A DNA stretch of 61,919 bases, taken from NCBI GenBank assembly GCA_045539425.1, contig JAZQFH010000016.1:1-61919 (forward strand), written 5' to 3'. This document shows, one piece after another, positions 25,146-34,695 of this stretch. Position 1 is the first letter of the stretch. Each line of letters starts with the position of its first letter. Source of the DNA: RUG14871 sp045539425. Its GTDB lineage: Bacteria; Bacillota_I; Bacilli_A; Erysipelotrichales; Erysipelotrichaceae. The position numbers and the translations under genes were made by a program. The notes under the pieces were generated by a model. That model saw nothing but the letters and a program-made list of their open reading frames with translations. It was not told the origin of the DNA and made no database searches.

Positions 25146-27581
25146 ATGCAGAGATTTACAGATGAATCAGTCAGAGAATTTGAAACAAGACATCATGAAA
25201 CGTTAAGAAGAATTGCACCGGAATGCACGGTTCTTTTAAAGAAAAACGGTGACTTTCCTTTAAACGAACCATGCAGGGTTGCCCTCTATGGCAGTGGGGC
25301 CAGAGAAACGATCAAGGGTGGAACTGGATCAGGTGATGTTAATGTGCGTCACTTCGTCTCTGTGGAAGAAGGACTTGAGAAGGCGGGTTTTGAAGTAACA
25401 TCAAAATCCTGGATGGACCAGTATGCTGCCTGCAAGGCCGGTGAAACTCTGAGGTTTTATCAGAAGATTAAAGAAGAAGCCGAAAGGGATAAAAAGTCTG
25501 TTATTGCGGCTGCTTTAGGTAAAACTCCGGACGAACCTGAATATGACATCTCAATTGATGCAGAGGGAGATGTCTGCATCTATGTATTGGCCCGTAACAG
25601 CGGGGAAGGCTCGGACAGACAGATCAAGAAGGGTGATTTACTTCTTACTGATGTTGAAATAAGAGACATCTTACGCTGTCGTGAACAATATGAAAAATTC
25701 CTTCTGGTACTGAACGTTGGCGGTCCGGTTGATATTTCTCCGGTTGTTGACAAGGTAGAAAATATCCTGCTGCTTGGACAGTTAGGAACAGTTACCGGTG
25801 ATGTTCTGGCTGACATTGTTTCAGGCAAGGCGAATCCTTCCGGTAAGCTGACAGCCAGCTGGGCAAAGGCTGAGGACTACAGTGTTATTGAGAATTATGA
25901 CCTGGATGATACCTGCTATAAGGAAGGCATCTATGTAGGATACCGCAACTTTGATGCAGTTGACGCGAAGCCGGTATTCCCATTTGGCTATGGCTTAAGC
26001 TACAGCGAATTCGACACTGAAATCATTGATTCTGAACTGGCAGATAATACTCTGACTGTCAGTGTCAGAATAACCAATATAGGTAAATACCCGGGTAAGA
26101 AAACAGTCATTCTGTATTACAGTGCTCCACAGGGTAAACTGCATAAGCCTGTAAGAGAACTGGGTTCGTACGGCAAAAGCAGTGAACTGAAACCAACGGA
26201 AAGCGAAACAGTTGTTTTGAAGCTACCTTTGGAAAACATGGCCAGTTACAGTGAAGAAAACCATTCCTGGATACTGGAAAAGGGAGACTATCTGATCAGC
26301 GTTGATGATACAAAGGCCTGTTATATCAGACTTATCAACAGTGTTAACGTATCTGAGGCAAACAGCCTGAATATCAATACAGGTTTCACTGACAGAACTG
26401 AAAGTATCGAGGAAATCAAAAATGCTGGATTAACAGTGTTTGCGGTTCATGAGGAGTCTCTTAAGGGAATCGGTCATTATGACAGAAACAGAGTATTCTA
26501 TTCTGAAAAAGAAAACATTGATCTGTCTTCATTCACAGATGATGAACTGATCAGAACCTGCATTGGCCGATATGATCCAAACAGCACTACTTCCATCATT
26601 GGTAATGCCGGTAATGTTGTGGCAGGTGCTGCCGCTGAAAGTGCTGATTGCCTAAGTGACAAAGGTTTTGGCAAGCTGGTTCTGGCAGATGGACCTGCCG
26701 GTTTAAGACTGGCAACCAGTTACATTCTTAATGAAAAAGGTGCCTTTGGAAATGAATTTGCTTCTCTGGAGAATATCGTTCAGTTCCTTGATGAACCTTT
26801 GAAATCTGCCGTCCAGGCAAAAATAAATACGATTAAGAAGATCAGCGAGTCTGCACAGAAGTACTATCAGTTTACAACAGCCATTCCAATCGGTACTGCC
26901 TTGGCACAGTCATTTAATCCGGAAGCAGCTGAAATGTGTGGCGATATTGTCGGTGAGGAAATGGGCATATACGGTGTAAATGTATGGCTCGCTCCGGCAC
27001 TTAACATTCAGAGATCACCGTTATGCGGCCGCAACTTTGAGTACTATTCTGAAGATCCGGTCGTATCAGGATTAACAGCTGCTGCAGTAGTCAGAGGCGT
27101 ACAGAAGCATGATAAATGTGCTGTAACCATCAAGCATTTTGCCTGCAACAACCAGGAATATAACCGTTTCGGTTCCAACAGTATTCTTTCCGAAAGGACA
27201 TTAAGAGAGATCTATCTTAAGGGATTTGAGATTTGCATTAAGCAGTCTGCCCCTAAATGTATCATGTCTTCCTACAATCTGTTAAACGGTACCCATACCG
27301 CAAATCATTACGATCTGTTAACAACGGTTTTAAGAGATGAATGGGGATTTGACGGTGTTGTCATGACTGACTGGGGAACAACTGATGACGGCTTTAACAT
27401 GGGAACTCACGGTCCAAGTGATTCCGCATTATGTATTAAGGCAGGAAATGACTGGATCATGCCGGGGAATAATAAGAACTATGTAAGAATCACTGAAGCT
27501 CTTGAAAACGGAGAATTAAACAGAGAAGATCTGGAAAAATGTGCCGGAAGGATCCTGGCACTTAGCAGGGAAATCGCATGA
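25146..27581 (+). CDS. Glycoside hydrolase family 3 with permuted domains (beta-glucosidase-like)
   Basis: An 811-residue GH3 enzyme in which the usual C-terminal domain comes first (TVLLKKNGDFPL, GSGARETIKGGTGSGDVNV at about 29-60). A fibronectin-III-like domain follows (about 330-440), and the catalytic TIM barrel comes last, with FACNNQEYNR and the nucleophile Asp742 in VVMTDWGTT. This order is known from some rumen and gut Firmicute beta-glucosidases. It probably releases beta-linked glucose or a similar sugar in the cytoplasm. It overlaps the next gene by four bases. Confidence 0.9.
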   Translation: MQRFTDESVREFETRHHETLRRIAPECTVLLKKNGDFPLNEPCRVALYGSGARETIKGGTGSGDVNVRHFVSVEEGLEKAGFEVTSKSWMDQYAACKAGETLRFYQKIKEEAERDKKSVIAAALGKTPDEPEYDISIDAEGDVCIYVLARNSGEGSDRQIKKGDLLLTDVEIRDILRCREQYEKFLLVLNVGGPVDISPVVDKVENILLLGQLGTVTGDVLADIVSGKANPSGKLTASWAKAEDYSVIENYDLDDTCYKEGIYVGYRNFDAVDAKPVFPFGYGLSYSEFDTEIIDSELADNTLTVSVRITNIGKYPGKKTVILYYSAPQGKLHKPVRELGSYGKSSELKPTESETVVLKLPLENMASYSEENHSWILEKGDYLISVDDTKACYIRLINSVNVSEANSLNINTGFTDRTESIEEIKNAGLTVFAVHEESLKGIGHYDRNRVFYSEKENIDLSSFTDDELIRTCIGRYDPNSTTSIIGNAGNVVAGAAAESADCLSDKGFGKLVLADGPAGLRLATSYILNEKGAFGNEFASLENIVQFLDEPLKSAVQAKINTIKKISESAQKYYQFTTAIPIGTALAQSFNPEAAEMCGDIVGEEMGIYGVNVWLAPALNIQRSPLCGRNFEYYSEDPVVSGLTAAAVVRGVQKHDKCAVTIKHFACNNQEYNRFGSNSILSERTLREIYLKGFEICIKQSAPKCIMSSYNLLNGTHTANHYDLLTTVLRDEWGFDGVVMTDWGTTDDGFNMGTHGPSDSALCIKAGNDWIMPGNNKNYVRITEALENGELNREDLEKCAGRILALSREIA

Positions 27582-29899
27582 TCAGTGCAGAAGCAAAATG
27601 GATATCACATCCGCAAGACGGTAAGAATCATCCGTTAATTCCAACATTTAAAAAGTGCTTTGAGATAAAAAAAGGACTTCTTTCCGCCGTGTTAAGCATC
27701 AGTGCTCATGGTATTTATCATGCACAGATAAATGGGAAAGAAGTGACTGATCATCTCTTTACCCCTGGTTTTACCAGTTACTATCACCGCATTCAGTATC
27801 AGGAATATGACATTACCGGACTGTTGAATGAAGGTGAGAATCAGTGGCTTACTGCGGTAGGTGACGGCTGGTGGAGATGGCATAACAACTTTGGTTATAC
27901 ATTGGCATTCATTGGATCGATAACACTGCAGTATGAAAATGAAACAGTTGTGATTTCAACAGATGAGTCCTTTGATGTTACAACCGGAAAACTGCAGAAC
28001 TGCGATTACCTGAAAGGTGAAGTATATGATAACCGAATCGAATTAACAGACTGGGTCAAGGCTGTTGAATGCAGTGAACATACAGAAGGAATGTTAATTC
28101 TCAATGAAGGAGTACCGGTTAAGGAACATGAAGTATTTGAAGGACAGCCATTCAGAGATGTTTCAGATAATCTGGTAATTGATTTTGGTCAGAACATTGC
28201 CGGCTATGTTTCCATGAGGTTTTATCATACTGCTCCTGGGCAGATCATTCACCTGAAACATGGTGAAGGATTAAATCTCGATGGTAACTTCTCTACCTCA
28301 AACTGTGATCTGGGAATGGATCCGTTTCAGGAAATCACCTACATCTGTAAGGGAGCTGAAGTTGAAGAGTATAAGCCATGGTTTACCTGGTTTGGTTTCC
28401 GCTATCTTCTGGTTGAGGGCATTGAGAAAGCTGATTTCAAAGCTATCGCTGTTTATTCAGACATGGAAGAAACCGGTGATTTCAGGTGCTCCAATGAATT
28501 GATCAACAATCTGGTGAAAAATGCCAGATGGTCACAGAAAGGAAACTTCCTGGATGTGGCAACTGACTGTCCGACCAGAGAAAAGAATGCCTGGACAGGT
28601 GATGCGGCAATCTATTGCCGTACATCAGCTTACTTCATGAATGTTAAAGGGTTCTATGAAAAATGGCTGAAGGATCAGTCCATTGAACAGTTTGCCAGCG
28701 GAAAATTAGGCATAACATTCCCATCGACATCCAGTGTTCATAATCCTGAAGAACTGATTGAGGTACAGAAGACAAGACCGGATATGGCATTGGCAGGGCC
28801 GACGGGGGAAGGAAACATCGGTGAAGATTCAGTCGGCTGGGGAGACAGTTCGGTAGTTATTCCTTATCAGCTTTATCAGATGTATGGCGATAAGAAGATA
28901 CTGGAAAATCAGTATGCCACAGCTAAGAGATGGGTCGATTTCTCTCTTAACTGTATGAAGGAAGTAAACCCTTTATATAAGGACAGGGAATGGTATGTAA
29001 ACGGCGAAGGTAATCTGATCTATGATACCAGGTTCCATTATGGTGAATGGAATGAACCGTTACCGCCTTCAAAGGAAGTAATTGAACTGTTTGCCAATGG
29101 CGGTAAGCCGGAAGACTTTGTCAGACACATGGCCAGATACGGTAAGCCGGAAACAGCTACAGCATGTACCAAGTACAGCTGTGATCTGTTAGGATACATG
29201 GCTGAGGTACTGGGAAAGACAGAAGATGCTGAATTCTATAGGAAAAAAGCCGAACAGCTGAAATATGCCTATGACAGATATCTGATTTCCAAAGAAGGTG
29301 TAATTCAGGAAGGTCATCAGGCCAGCTATGTGAGAGCGCTGGCTTATGACATGGTAAGTGAAGAAAAGAAACCTCTCGTCATAAATCAGCTGAAAAAGGA
29401 AATTGAAAAAGCTGATTATCATCTGAACACCGGGTTCCTTTCTACGGGGATACTGTTACCGGTATTGTGCGATAACGGATTAACGGAGGAGGCATTTAAG
29501 ATCCTTGAACAGAAGACAGCCCCAGGATGGCTGCATCCAATTACTCTGGGTGCTACTACGATGTTGGAAAACTGGAATGGACTGGAGAAATTCAGTGACA
29601 GTTTCAATCACTATTCTCTTGGCGCAGTCTGTCAGTTCCTGTTTGAATATGTAGCAGGAATCAGACCGTTACAGCCGGGATTCAGCGAATTTGAAATCAG
29701 ACCTGTGATTGGAGGAAGCCTCCAATGGGCACAGGGAGAGTATAAGACAGTATATGGAAAAATAACTTCATACTGGCAGAAGGAAGAAGAACATATCAGA
29801 TTCAGGTGCAATGTACCGGAAAAGACAATATGTCATCTCTGCTTACCTGATGGTGTGGAAAAAAGGCTTTCTGCGGGAAGTTATGAATTTGTTATATAG
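27578..29899 (+). CDS. Alpha-L-rhamnosidase, GH78
   Basis: A 773-residue GH78 enzyme. N-terminal beta domains carry the family block AHGIYHAQINGKEVTDHLFTPG split over residues 43-64 and VGDGWWRW. The (alpha/alpha)6 barrel has the catalytic-site motif DCPTREKNAWTGDA, with Asp330, Glu335 and Asp342 at the spacing of catalytic and binding residues in characterised GH78 rhamnosidases. A C-terminal beta domain follows. There is no signal peptide, so it works in the cytoplasm on imported rhamnosides. It is the clearest clue to the substrate: a terminal alpha-L-rhamnose. Confidence 0.92.
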   Translation: MISAEAKWISHPQDGKNHPLIPTFKKCFEIKKGLLSAVLSISAHGIYHAQINGKEVTDHLFTPGFTSYYHRIQYQEYDITGLLNEGENQWLTAVGDGWWRWHNNFGYTLAFIGSITLQYENETVVISTDESFDVTTGKLQNCDYLKGEVYDNRIELTDWVKAVECSEHTEGMLILNEGVPVKEHEVFEGQPFRDVSDNLVIDFGQNIAGYVSMRFYHTAPGQIIHLKHGEGLNLDGNFSTSNCDLGMDPFQEITYICKGAEVEEYKPWFTWFGFRYLLVEGIEKADFKAIAVYSDMEETGDFRCSNELINNLVKNARWSQKGNFLDVATDCPTREKNAWTGDAAIYCRTSAYFMNVKGFYEKWLKDQSIEQFASGKLGITFPSTSSVHNPEELIEVQKTRPDMALAGPTGEGNIGEDSVGWGDSSVVIPYQLYQMYGDKKILENQYATAKRWVDFSLNCMKEVNPLYKDREWYVNGEGNLIYDTRFHYGEWNEPLPPSKEVIELFANGGKPEDFVRHMARYGKPETATACTKYSCDLLGYMAEVLGKTEDAEFYRKKAEQLKYAYDRYLISKEGVIQEGHQASYVRALAYDMVSEEKKPLVINQLKKEIEKADYHLNTGFLSTGILLPVLCDNGLTEEAFKILEQKTAPGWLHPITLGATTMLENWNGLEKFSDSFNHYSLGAVCQFLFEYVAGIRPLQPGFSEFEIRPVIGGSLQWAQGEYKTVYGKITSYWQKEEEHIRFRCNVPEKTICHLCLPDGVEKRLSAGSYEFVI

Positions 29900-29910
29900 G
29901 GAGAATTATC

Positions 29911-32328
29911 ATGGAAAAATTACCTTACAGTTTTAATGACAGTAAAAGAGAGATAAGCTTTAACCGCTTTGATCTGCCTTCACCGTGGATAAATTATCTT
30001 TCCAATGGCAGAATGCATGCCTTTGTATCACAGGCCGCAGGAGGAATGGTTTGGTGGCTTTCACCGATGTTATTCAGGGTGACCAGATACCGTTTCTTTA
30101 ACTTGCCGCTTGACTCTCCGGGTTTTTATGTATATATCAGAATGGAAGACGGAACCGTATGGTCACCAGCTTTCCGTCCATGTGATACCAGAGTTGACAG
30201 TCGAAGTGCCTCTCATCATCCGGGCTATTCAGTATTTGAAGCTGAAAAGGATGGAATAAAGGCAACTCTCAAACTCTACATGGCGCAGGATGTTGATTCT
30301 CTCATCTGGGAAGTAACTGTTTCCAATCTGAAAGGTGAAACCATTCACTGTGATGTATTTGCCTATGTGGAACTTTCACAGTTTCTGGCCCAGCAGGAAA
30401 ACATTCTGGGATACTATCTGAAATGGAATACCAGAGCGGTATATGAAGAAAGTCTGCAGGCAATCACTTATGCTTATACAGCCTGGATGCATCCAAGAAA
30501 AGATGACTCTCCAATGGTATTTTTTGCATCTGATATTAAGACGGATTCCTGGTGCTGTAACCGTGATGCTTTCTGCGGCAACTACCGTGACGAAAGAAAT
30601 CCGGCTGAAGTTGAGAAGGGCATTCTTTCCAATACAGAGTTACATGGCGGTGAGCCGTGTGGGGCTTTACATCACCATCTGTGTCTTGAAAAAGGACAGA
30701 GTAAAACATTTCATTTCTTCCTTGGTGTAACAAAGGGAGCACTGGAAGATTATGATAAGGCCATTCATGAAACTGAAGAAACACTGAAACTGTTACGTGA
30801 AGACGGTTATCCTGAAAAACAGTTTGAAAAACTGCAGAACTGGTGGGGCAATCAACTGGATGTTTTCCAGTGTGAGATACCGGATGAAGATGCTCAGAGA
30901 GAAATCAATATCTGGAATCCGGTTCAGAGTGTTCATACGGCCCGCTTATCCAGATCGATCAGTTCTGACGCTTCCGGTGTACGGGGAATCGGATTCCGTG
31001 ATACGGCACAGGACATGCTGGCACAGGCCTACAGAAAACCTGAGTGGGCAAAGGAAATGTTAATGTATCTGGCTTCCCAGCAACTGGAAGACGGACATTC
31101 CGTTCATACCTCCTGGCCTGAAGACAGACGTCCAGCTCAGGATATAACCAGATCAGACGACCATATCTGGATGGTATATCTGACTTATGCCATAGCAGCA
31201 GAAACCGGCGATCTGAGCTTTCTGGATGAGGAGATTCCTTATCTGAACAAAGACCTGGTCACTGCTGGAGCAAAAGCTACCTTGTGGCAGCATCTTCTTA
31301 AGGGAATGGAGTTTACGGAAAATCATCTGGGTGAACACGATCTGCCGCTGATCCTTTTTTCAGACTGGAATGATCATCTCGGTCCTTTCGGCAGAAAAGG
31401 CAAGGGAGAAAGCATCATGGTTTCTCAGCAATACATTTATGCCTTAAGGCAGTTAGCTGAGATGGCTGAATTCCGTAATGATGATGAACATGTCCGTATG
31501 TTCAAGGAACTGATACATAAGCAGGAACAAGCCCTTGAGAACTATGCCTGGGATGGCGAATGGTTCTTAAGAGGACTGGATGATGAAGCAAAACCTGTAG
31601 GAACACATACAGATGAACATGCCAGGATCTGGCTCAATGCGCAAAGCTGGATGGTAATATCAGGAGCCTGTAAGGACAGACAGATTCAGGCCATGGATTC
31701 GGCTGCCAGAGAACTGGATACCGGTATGGGATTACTTTTAAATACACCTGGATATCCAGGCTGGCCAAGTAAGGAAGCAGCCATGGTAAATGGGTTACCG
31801 GCCGGTTATTCGGAAAACGGTGGCGTCTTCTGCCAGGCCAACTGCTGGGCAATCATGGCTGAAGCATTATTGGGCAGAGGCGATATTGCCTGGAAGTATT
31901 ATCAGCAGTTAATACCGAACAATGTGATAAAAAAGATCGGTGTTGAAAAGTATCATGGCGAAGCATATGCATACTGTTCTACCTTATTGGGTAAGGACAA
32001 TCCGGAATTTGGCAGAGCCTGCGTATCTCAGGTAACCGGCACAGCAGCCTGGATGGATGTTGTATCAACACAGTATCTGCTTGGCATCCGCCCAACATTA
32101 AAGGGCCTGTTGATTGATCCAAGCATTCCATCTTCATGGGACGAGTTCAAGGTTGAAAGAGACTATCGTGGATTTAAACTGAACATAGAAGTCCATAACC
32201 CTGACCATTTACAGCATGGTGTGAAGGAAATGATCATTAACGGTAATAAGTGCAGTGTTGATGGAAAGGCGTATATCAGGGAAGATATGCTGAAAAAAGG
32301 TATTAACAGAATCACTGTCATTCTGTAA
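29911..32328 (+). CDS. GH94-type disaccharide phosphorylase
   Basis: An 805-residue protein of the GH94 (former GT36) type: N-terminal beta-sandwich (with SPMLFRVTRYRFFN and GFYVYIRMEDG), a linker helix, an (alpha/alpha)6 barrel and a C-terminal beta domain. Barrel motifs are GIGFRDTAQD (359-368), RSDDHIW (414-420) and DWND (485-488). The last aspartate is the likely catalytic acid by comparison with cellobiose phosphorylase of similar length. Such enzymes split beta-glucosides with phosphate to give a sugar 1-phosphate. The acceptor specificity is unknown. It is the last gene of the operon, with GGGAG upstream. Confidence 0.82.
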   Translation: MEKLPYSFNDSKREISFNRFDLPSPWINYLSNGRMHAFVSQAAGGMVWWLSPMLFRVTRYRFFNLPLDSPGFYVYIRMEDGTVWSPAFRPCDTRVDSRSASHHPGYSVFEAEKDGIKATLKLYMAQDVDSLIWEVTVSNLKGETIHCDVFAYVELSQFLAQQENILGYYLKWNTRAVYEESLQAITYAYTAWMHPRKDDSPMVFFASDIKTDSWCCNRDAFCGNYRDERNPAEVEKGILSNTELHGGEPCGALHHHLCLEKGQSKTFHFFLGVTKGALEDYDKAIHETEETLKLLREDGYPEKQFEKLQNWWGNQLDVFQCEIPDEDAQREINIWNPVQSVHTARLSRSISSDASGVRGIGFRDTAQDMLAQAYRKPEWAKEMLMYLASQQLEDGHSVHTSWPEDRRPAQDITRSDDHIWMVYLTYAIAAETGDLSFLDEEIPYLNKDLVTAGAKATLWQHLLKGMEFTENHLGEHDLPLILFSDWNDHLGPFGRKGKGESIMVSQQYIYALRQLAEMAEFRNDDEHVRMFKELIHKQEQALENYAWDGEWFLRGLDDEAKPVGTHTDEHARIWLNAQSWMVISGACKDRQIQAMDSAARELDTGMGLLLNTPGYPGWPSKEAAMVNGLPAGYSENGGVFCQANCWAIMAEALLGRGDIAWKYYQQLIPNNVIKKIGVEKYHGEAYAYCSTLLGKDNPEFGRACVSQVTGTAAWMDVVSTQYLLGIRPTLKGLLIDPSIPSSWDEFKVERDYRGFKLNIEVHNPDHLQHGVKEMIINGNKCSVDGKAYIREDMLKKGINRITVIL

Positions 32329-32389
32329 TAACAGTGTACCTGAGGAAAATGCATATAAGCATATATTCTGAATGATCTTTCATGAAAAG

Positions 32390-32444
32390 ACTGATGACGA
32401 TGAAAAGTCTAATCTCTAATCGTTATCAGTTTTTATTATTTTTC
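32390..32444 (+). terminator. Terminator of the catabolic operon
   Basis: A 12-bp stem, ACTGATGACGAT (32390-32401) with ATCGTTATCAGT (32419-32430), has a 17-base loop and a following TTTTTATTATTTTTC. The rest of 32329-32604 is A/T-rich with no gene visible. Confidence 0.75.
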
Positions 32445-32604
32445 TCTCTCGCTCTATATATATTCACTGTCCAAAATATCGGATAATGGCAGGAAACGAG
32501 TGGGCCTAAAACACGAAAAATAATACCATTCCCCTATGCGCTTCCGTTTTCTTTTTCGGAAATTAGTGATAGTATTAAACTAATTTTAGAAGGAGAGAAG
32601 GGCG

Positions 32605-33288
32605 ATGACATTCAGAGAGGGGCTCAAAGACGGACTGCCGATCGGACTCGGATACTTATCCGTATCCTTTGCGTTCGGTATTTTTGCCTGCAGTTCGGGA
32701 CTCTCGGTATTTGAAGCGCTGCTTATCTCCATGTGCAATCTGACGAGTGCCGGCCAGCTTGCGGGGATCCCGATCATCATAAGTGCCGGAAGCTATCTGG
32801 AGATGGCGGCTACCCAGCTGACGATCAATCTGCGCTATGCCTTAATGTCACTGAGCCTATCACAGAAACTTGCGGAAAACGTATCCTTTGCGGACCGCTT
32901 CTGGATTGCCTTTGTGAATACGGATGAGATCTTTGCCGTTTCCGCTTCCAAAAAGGGAGCACTGACAAGGCAGTATATGTTCGGCCTGCTGATCCTGCCG
33001 TATCTCGGCTGGCAGAGCGGGACACTTCTGGGCGGGTTACTGGGAAATCTTCTTCCCGCCATTCTGATCAATGCGCTGACGATTGCCATCTACGGCATGT
33101 TTATCGCCATCGTTGTTCCGGTATGCCGCAAGGAGCGTGCAGTGCTTTACTGCTCTTTGATGGCGGTTGCCCTCAGCTGTTTCTTTTACTACTATACGGA
33201 AATCCCCAGCGGATTCTCGATTATTCTGTGCAGCGTGATCTCAGCGGGTATCATGGCTCTTTGTAAGCCGATCGAGGTGGAATCATGA
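32605..33288 (+). CDS. azlC: Branched-chain amino acid exporter subunit AzlC
   Basis: A 227-residue AzlC-family membrane protein. The N terminus FREGLKDGLPIGLGYLSVSFAFGI and the block NLTSAGQLAGI are diagnostic, followed by LRYALMSLSLSQKL. With AzlD it exports branched-chain amino acids or analogues. AGAAGGAGAG precedes the ATG. It overlaps azlD by four bases. Codon use returns to the CCG-rich style of the core genes, marking the right edge of the island. Confidence 0.92.
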   Translation: MTFREGLKDGLPIGLGYLSVSFAFGIFACSSGLSVFEALLISMCNLTSAGQLAGIPIIISAGSYLEMAATQLTINLRYALMSLSLSQKLAENVSFADRFWIAFVNTDEIFAVSASKKGALTRQYMFGLLILPYLGWQSGTLLGGLLGNLLPAILINALTIAIYGMFIAIVVPVCRKERAVLYCSLMAVALSCFFYYYTEIPSGFSIILCSVISAGIMALCKPIEVES

Positions 33289-33593
33289 AGAACTTCGGTA
33301 TGTACCTTCTGGTCATGGCACTGACCACCTATCTGATCCGTCTGATTCCGCTGGTTTTAGTGAAAGGGAAAATCCAAAACCGCTTTGTGCTTTCCTTATT
33401 GCACTATATGCCGTATGCGGTTCTCAGCTGCATGAGTATCCCTGCGGTATTCTATGTATCCGGGCATATACTTTCAGCACTTGCGGGATTTGTATGCGCC
33501 TTTATTCTGGCCTATCAGAACCGCTCTTTAACAACCGTCGCGTTTGCGGCAGTGATTGCGGTCCTCATGGCGGAACTGCTGTATTTGATTTAA
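33285..33593 (+). CDS. azlD: Branched-chain amino acid exporter subunit AzlD
   Basis: A 102-residue protein with four hydrophobic segments and the AzlD-family start LVMALTTYLIRLIPLVLV, then LLHYMPYAVLSCMSIPAVFY. It is the small partner of AzlC. ATGA overlap with azlC shows coupling. Confidence 0.9.
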   Translation: MKNFGMYLLVMALTTYLIRLIPLVLVKGKIQNRFVLSLLHYMPYAVLSCMSIPAVFYVSGHILSALAGFVCAFILAYQNRSLTTVAFAAVIAVLMAELLYLI

Positions 33594-33606
33594 GGAGAAA
33601 AACTTT

Positions 33607-34671
33607 ATGAATGAACGCTTAGCTAAACTTGTTTCTCAGCTGCAGAAGAATCATATCGATGCCTGTATCCTGACGGATTACTATCATCTGAAATACTTTA
33701 TTGACTGCTCCATCCATACCGGAGAGCGTCTGTTAGCTTTACTTCTGGATAACAAAGGGAAGGCAACGCTGTTTGTGAATGCGCTGTTTACGGCGAAGGA
33801 CAGTGAGGATTATGAGGTGGTCTATTATCACGATTCTTCCGACCCGATTCAGGCGATGAAGGAGCACATGGAAGGGAAGGTCATCGGGATTGATAACAAC
33901 TGGAATGCCGGCTTCCTCTTACGTTTGATGGAAGCCTATCCGGCAAACTATGTCAGCGGAAGTTTCATGATGGCAGAGATCCGCTCCTCCAAGGACGAAG
34001 AAGAGCAGAAAAACATGATTGAAGCCTCGAAGCTGAATGATGAGGTCATGCGCCGCATCAAACCGTATCTGAAGGTCGGGGTGAGTGAGCGCGAAATCCA
34101 CGATAAACTGGTTCAGCTGTTTTACGAAGTGTCCGGCGGTCCGGTCTCCTTTGACCCGATCGTTGCTTTCGGGAAAAACGGCGGGGATCCGCATCATGAA
34201 AGCGATGATACCATCCTGCAGAAAGGGGAAGCAATCATCATTGACATGGGGTGCTATTATAAGGGGTACTGCTCTGATATGACGCGCACATTCCTGCAGC
34301 ATGGCAATCCTGAAATCGAGAAGATCTACGACATTGTCCTCAGGGCAAATACGGAAGCGGAAAAGGCAATCCGCCTCGGCATGCCTCTCAAGGATGTGGA
34401 CAAGGTCGCAAGAGACATCATCACAAAAGCTGGCTACGGGCCGTACTTTACGCACCGCCTGGGACATGGCATCGGGATTGAGGTACATGAACCGTATGAT
34501 GTTTCCGAAAGTGATGAAGTCTTAGTCAAAGAGGGAATGTGCTTCTCCTGCGAGCCGGGAATCTATCTGGCAGGCGTCGGCGGCGTGCGCATTGAAGATC
34601 TCGTCATTGCCAGAGCGGACGGCGCACTGATTCTGAATCACTATAATAAAGAGAAAGAATATATCGACTAA
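33607..34671 (+). CDS. Xaa-Pro peptidase, M24 family
   Basis: A 354-residue aminopeptidase-P/prolidase-like enzyme. The creatinase-type N-terminal domain spans about residues 1-125, and the pita-bread metallopeptidase domain follows. Metal ligands are visible: the two Asp of IIIDMGCYYKGYCSDMTRTF, His in RLGHGIGIEVHEPYD, Glu in SCEPGIYL and Glu in GGVRIEDLVI. It should cleave N-terminal residues ahead of proline or Xaa-Pro dipeptides in the cytoplasm. AAGGAG lies before the ATG. It runs with azlCD 13 bases upstream. Confidence 0.92.
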   Translation: MNERLAKLVSQLQKNHIDACILTDYYHLKYFIDCSIHTGERLLALLLDNKGKATLFVNALFTAKDSEDYEVVYYHDSSDPIQAMKEHMEGKVIGIDNNWNAGFLLRLMEAYPANYVSGSFMMAEIRSSKDEEEQKNMIEASKLNDEVMRRIKPYLKVGVSEREIHDKLVQLFYEVSGGPVSFDPIVAFGKNGGDPHHESDDTILQKGEAIIIDMGCYYKGYCSDMTRTFLQHGNPEIEKIYDIVLRANTEAEKAIRLGMPLKDVDKVARDIITKAGYGPYFTHRLGHGIGIEVHEPYDVSESDEVLVKEGMCFSCEPGIYLAGVGGVRIEDLVIARADGALILNHYNKEKEYID

Positions 34672-34695
34672 AAAAGAGAGGCGCTGCCTCTCTTT
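34671..34695. terminator. Terminator between the peptidase gene and xpt
   Basis: AAAGAGAGGC (34673-34682) pairs with GCCTCTCTTT (34686-34695) around GCT. The T tract is on the leftward strand (TTTTTTAG), so it chiefly serves xpt. Part of the stem overlaps the xpt stop codon. Confidence 0.85.

Noticed and set aside
33919..34488. 189-codon open frame on the minus strand
   Set aside because: It is fully inside the Xaa-Pro peptidase gene, whose metal ligands are complete.
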